A DNA stretch of 8,438 nucleotides from Alphaproteobacteria bacterium. GTDB taxonomy: Bacteria; Pseudomonadota; Alphaproteobacteria; Puniceispirillales; UBA1172. The stretch lies in contig JALRFL010000008.1 in the NCBI GenBank assembly GCA_023259875.1, positions 1-8,438 of the forward strand, in the 5' to 3' direction. A program made the translations under genes and the position numbers. Below are positions 5,626-8,438 of the stretch, piece by piece (position 1 is the first letter of the stretch; each line of letters opens with the position of its first letter). The notes beneath the pieces were generated by a model that saw only the letters and a list, made by a program, of their open reading frames with translations, was not told the DNA's origin and did not search any database.

Positions 5626-6432
5626 ATGACAGAAATCACAGGCAAAACAAAACTTTTTGGGGTTATTGCTGATCCTGTAGATCATGTTCGTGCGCCTATG
5701 GTGTTTAATCCCGTGTTTCAAGACCGTAATATCGATGCGGTGCTTGTTCCTATGCATATACTGCCTCAACATCTCGATAACACACTGACGGCTTTGGCGC
5801 GGATGCCAAATATGGGTGGAGTGGCGGTGACCATTCCCCATAAGATGACCGCGGCAAAGCTTTGTGACCAGCTGGGTGTGGCGGCAGAGGTAACAGGCGC
5901 GGTTAATGCTATCCGTTTTGAACAAGGGCGGTTGATCGGTGATAACTTTGACGGAAAGGGGTTTGTCGCCGGATTAAAAGGCGAGGGGCATGACCCAAGC
6001 GGAAAGCACGCGGTGCTAATTGGTGCTGGCGGCGCTGCGAGGGCGATTGCAATGGCATTGGCAGAGGCAGGGGTGGGGCGGTTATCTATTGTCAACCGAA
6101 GCCTTGCCAAAGCCGAAGACTTAAAGGCATTGATTTTGTCACATTTTTCGATTTCGGTTGATGCCGCTGAGATAACGCAAATCGACACTATCAAGACCGG
6201 CGTTGATCTGCTAATAAATGCTACGAGTCTTGGTCTCCATGAGGCAGATGCCCTGCCTGTTGATCTTGATGGGGTTGATATTGGCACGATTATCGCCGAT
6301 ATCATCATGGTGCCAGAGATGACAAAATGGTTAACAGCCGCCGCAGACAGGGGTTTGACGATCCATAAAGGTCGTCATATGCTAGATTATCAAAAAGACC
6401 TGATTGCCAATTTTATTGGCGCATGGTCATAG
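5626..6432 (+). CDS. Shikimate dehydrogenase family protein, non-canonical (AroE-like/Ael1-type)
   Basis: A 268-residue two-domain oxidoreductase of the shikimate/quinate dehydrogenase family. The N-terminal substrate domain keeps the catalytic Lys73 (VTIPHK), Asn94 (GAVNAI), Asp109 (GDNFDG) and a Gln256 near the end. The C-terminal domain has the nucleotide-binding loop GAGGAA (133-138), VNRS (156-159) and NATSLG (198-203). In E. coli AroE the segment NPIAHSKSP supplies two serines that hold the shikimate carboxylate. Here it reads DPVDHVRAP, with Val21 and Ala23 in their places, and the usual NTDG is NFDG. This pattern recalls the Ael1-type subgroup common in alphaproteobacteria and pseudomonads, as I remember it, so a different substrate is likely. 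Automatic annotation would probably say aroE. It follows pxpC by 17 bases and precedes gcrA by 13. Confidence 0.88.
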   Translation: MTEITGKTKLFGVIADPVDHVRAPMVFNPVFQDRNIDAVLVPMHILPQHLDNTLTALARMPNMGGVAVTIPHKMTAAKLCDQLGVAAEVTGAVNAIRFEQGRLIGDNFDGKGFVAGLKGEGHDPSGKHAVLIGAGGAARAIAMALAEAGVGRLSIVNRSLAKAEDLKALILSHFSISVDAAEITQIDTIKTGVDLLINATSLGLHEADALPVDLDGVDIGTIIADIIMVPEMTKWLTAAADRGLTIHKGRHMLDYQKDLIANFIGAWS

Positions 6433-6445
6433 CATGGGATGAATT

Positions 6446-6868
6446 ATGAGCGCTTCGGTTCAATGGGACGAGAAACGTCTTGAAAAATTAAAAAAGCTTT
6501 GGGAAATGGGGTTACCGATTTCTCAGATTGGTGAAAAGCTAGGGGTGTCGAGGAACGCTATTGCAGGTAAAGTCCATCGCATGGGTCTGCCTAAGCGCCA
6601 GTCCCCTATTGCTGGCGGCAATAAGGCAGGTGCTAGTTCACCGCGCCGTAAGCCTGAGGCCACGCCTATTCTCAACCGTTCTGATTTGCCATTAAAGCTT
6701 GCTTTGCGGAACATTACTTGGTCACGCAGCAAATGCAGTTGGCCGATTGGTGACCCACAATCAACAGATTTCCATTTTTGTGGGGACGATGTGGTCACTG
6801 GCAAACCGTATTGCAACAGCCATTGCTTTGAAGCTTATACAACTAACCGCGAAGGCAGCGGTTCCTGA
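6446..6868 (+). CDS. gcrA: GcrA cell-cycle regulator
   Basis: Alphaproteobacterial transcription regulator that binds RNA polymerase sigma-70 and, in Caulobacter, activates promoters carrying CcrM-methylated GANTC sites. The N-terminal helix-turn-helix is clear: WDEKRLEKLKKLWEMGL (7-23), ISQIGEKLGVSRNAIAGKVHRMGL (25-48). A basic, Pro/Ser-rich linker follows (about 50-80). The C-terminal sigma-binding part has CSWPIGDP (97-104), FHFCGDD (109-115) and YCNSHCFEAY (122-131). It is 140 residues, shorter than the roughly 170 of Caulobacter, mainly through the linker. The upstream ATG at 6434 is in frame but meets a stop two codons on, so 6446 is the start; its ribosome site (GGGATG) is weak. The gene sits 13 bases after the AroE-like gene and 2 bases before pepN. 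No ccrM is in the window. Confidence 0.95.
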   Translation: MSASVQWDEKRLEKLKKLWEMGLPISQIGEKLGVSRNAIAGKVHRMGLPKRQSPIAGGNKAGASSPRRKPEATPILNRSDLPLKLALRNITWSRSKCSWPIGDPQSTDFHFCGDDVVTGKPYCNSHCFEAYTTNREGSGS

Positions 6869-6870
6869 TC

Positions 6871-8438
6871 ATGAACAACATGATGTCTGGTTCGGGTCGA
6901 ACGATCCGGCGTGGTGATTATACCTTTCCTGAATGTCAGGTCCAAGATGTGCACCTGAATATCGCGATTTATGATGACCACACACGGGTAACTGGCACTT
7001 ATACCATTGCCCCATTAGCGCAGGACGGTAAGGGCGAAGGCAAGATCACCTTATGGGGTGATGACAGTTTAAGATTTATCAGCCTAACGATTAACGGCAA
7101 ATCGCATCAACCCGATGATAAAAGCCTCTCTGCTCACGCGATTACCCTGACCCTAAAGGGCACCTCCACGGTGGTGGTTACCTCTGATCTTAATCCTGAT
7201 GCTAATACCGCCCTTGAAGGGCTTTATCGTTCTGGCGGTATGTATTGCACACAGTGTGAGCCAGAAGGCTTTCGCCGGATCATTTGGTATCCTGATCATC
7301 CTGATATGTTATCGGTCTTTACCACGCGCATTGAGGCGAGCGCGTCTCTCCCGTTTTTGCTGTCTAATGGCAATCTGACGGATCAGGGGGATTTACCCGA
7401 AGATCGGCATTTTGCGGTGTGGCATGATCCGCACCCCAAGCCTAGTTATCTCTTTGCCATGGTAGCTGGTGATCTGGATCTGGTTGAGGATCAATTTGTC
7501 ACGCGTGAGGGGCGTAAAGTCTCGCTTCAGATTTATGTGGAACATGGTAACGCCCATCTCTGTGGTCATGCCATGAAGAGCCTGAAAAAATCCATGAAAT
7601 GGGATGAGGAGGTGTTTGGCTTATCCTATGATTTGGATGTGTTTATGATCGTTGCGGTTAGCTATTTCAACATGGGGGCGATGGAAAACAAGGGGTTAAA
7701 TATTTTTAATTCCAAATATGTGTTGGCAAACACCAAAACCGCCACCGATGACGATCTTGATCGGGTGGAATCCATTATCGCGCATGAGTATTTCCATAAT
7801 TGGACAGGAAACCGTATCACTTGCCGTGATTGGTTTCAGCTAACCCTCAAAGAGGGGCTGACCGTCTATCGCGACCAAGAGTTCACAGCAGATATGCATT
7901 CACGCGGCGTCAAGCGCATCAATGATGTGGCTTTGCTTAAAGCCATTCAATTTCCCGAAGACGCCAGCCCAACTGCGCATCCCATCCGTCCTGAGACCTA
8001 TCAAGAGATCAACAATTTCTATACCCCTACGGTTTATGAAAAAGGGGCGGAAGTGATCCGAATGTTGGAACATATCCTTGGTAAAGACGGCTTTATGAAT
8101 GGGGTTGCCCATTATATTAAGACCCATGATGGGGAGGCTGCGACTTGTGAAGATTTTATTGCCGCGATGGAAACCGCCAATGATGCGGATCTATCCCAAT
8201 TTAGGCATTGGTATTCGCAGGCAGGTACGCCGCAAGTCAAAGTCACTCGCCAATATGATAGCGCAAGTCAGACATTGTCTTTGCAGTTTCAGCAAAGCAT
8301 TGCTGATCATCCAGCGATCCCCACGCGTCATGACTTGGTAATTCCCGTCCGCATGGGGCTATTATCCGGTGATGGTAAGCCTTTGTCCTTGGTCAAGGAA
8401 GGCCAGAAAAAAGGCAGCAAAGAATGCGTTATCACCCT
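6871..8438 (+). CDS. pepN: Aminopeptidase N, M1 family, truncated by the window edge
   Basis: Cytosolic zinc metallo-aminopeptidase that removes N-terminal residues from peptides. The frame is open from the ATG at 6871 to the right edge (522 codons, no stop). Family members of the E. coli PepN type are about 870 residues, so some 60% is visible. Landmarks are CTQCEPEGFRRI (about 126-137, substrate amino-group Glu), GAMEN (269-273), the zinc site HEYFH (305-309) with the third ligand Glu328 in LKEGL after exactly 18 residues, and Tyr389 in VYEKGAEV. Compared with remembered E. coli numbering these catalytic residues are all shifted by eight, so the region is collinear and intact. Other possible starts are Met4 and Met5. 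The ATG is 2 bases after the gcrA stop, with no strong ribosome site of its own, so its translation is probably coupled to gcrA. Confidence 0.96.
   Translation, partial: MNNMMSGSGRTIRRGDYTFPECQVQDVHLNIAIYDDHTRVTGTYTIAPLAQDGKGEGKITLWGDDSLRFISLTINGKSHQPDDKSLSAHAITLTLKGTSTVVVTSDLNPDANTALEGLYRSGGMYCTQCEPEGFRRIIWYPDHPDMLSVFTTRIEASASLPFLLSNGNLTDQGDLPEDRHFAVWHDPHPKPSYLFAMVAGDLDLVEDQFVTREGRKVSLQIYVEHGNAHLCGHAMKSLKKSMKWDEEVFGLSYDLDVFMIVAVSYFNMGAMENKGLNIFNSKYVLANTKTATDDDLDRVESIIAHEYFHNWTGNRITCRDWFQLTLKEGLTVYRDQEFTADMHSRGVKRINDVALLKAIQFPEDASPTAHPIRPETYQEINNFYTPTVYEKGAEVIRMLEHILGKDGFMNGVAHYIKTHDGEAATCEDFIAAMETANDADLSQFRHWYSQAGTPQVKVTRQYDSASQTLSLQFQQSIADHPAIPTRHDLVIPVRMGLLSGDGKPLSLVKEGQKKGSKECVIT

Noticed and set aside
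5626..6432. Calling the dehydrogenase gene aroE without qualification
   Set aside because: The shikimate carboxylate-binding serines are replaced and the NTDG motif is altered, so the biosynthetic role is not supported by sequence.
7900..8341. Minus-strand frame 7900-8127 and plus frame 8099-8341
   Set aside because: Both lie inside the intact pepN reading frame, which carries the full catalytic motif set, and neither resembles a known protein.
1..8438. tRNA or rRNA genes, CRISPR repeats, insertion-sequence ends, phage attachment sites
   Set aside because: No cloverleaf-like segment, regularly spaced repeat, transposase or long terminal inverted repeat was seen. Almost all of the sequence is accounted for by protein genes, and the longest gap is about 140 bases.

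Overview
The window comes from an alphaproteobacterium. The strongest taxonomic marker is a gcrA gene, a cell-cycle regulator confined to Alphaproteobacteria. There are nine well-supported protein genes, a tenth of which only the first nine codons are visible, and no RNA genes, CRISPR array or mobile element. Two base compositions are present. Roughly the first 1.2 kb is GC-rich (sampled lines about 58-70% GC, counted by eye) and reads like Rhodobacterales. The rest is in the 40s to low 50s percent GC, with codon use closer to low-GC marine alphaproteobacteria; a SAR116-type source is only a guess.

Left block (1 to about 1200). A TauE/SafE (TSUP) permease lies on the minus strand. Its stop codon overlaps the start of a next gene that leaves the window and begins like a secreted or membrane protein. 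The changeover to lower GC falls at about 1200-1230, inside the 5' end of a LysM-protein ORF. On the opposite strand, the same stretch carries a short open frame with high third-position GC. This is the place most likely to hold an assembly join or a recent insertion boundary.

Centre (1086 to 2884, plus strand). A membrane-anchored LysM protein is followed 3 bases later by a YnjF-type CDP-alcohol phosphatidyltransferase, then by msrB (methionine-R-sulfoxide reductase) with its own strong ribosome binding site. These are envelope and oxidative-repair functions.

Right block (2893 to 8438). The three subunits of the ATP-dependent 5-oxoprolinase are present, but split: pxpA is on the minus strand, divergent from an overlapping pxpB-pxpC pair. 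Directly after pxpC, with a good ribosome binding site, comes a shikimate-dehydrogenase-family gene. It keeps the catalytic Lys/Asp and the NAD(P) motif but lacks the two shikimate-binding serines, so it is probably not the biosynthetic AroE. It is followed by gcrA and, two bases after the gcrA stop, by pepN (aminopeptidase N), which runs off the right edge. From pxpB to pepN all genes are on one strand with gaps of at most 17 bases, so they could form one transcript. 5-oxoprolinase and PepN both fit peptide and amino-acid salvage. I found no convincing undescribed system. The points most worth checking are the composition break, the non-canonical AroE homologue and the unusual pxp layout.
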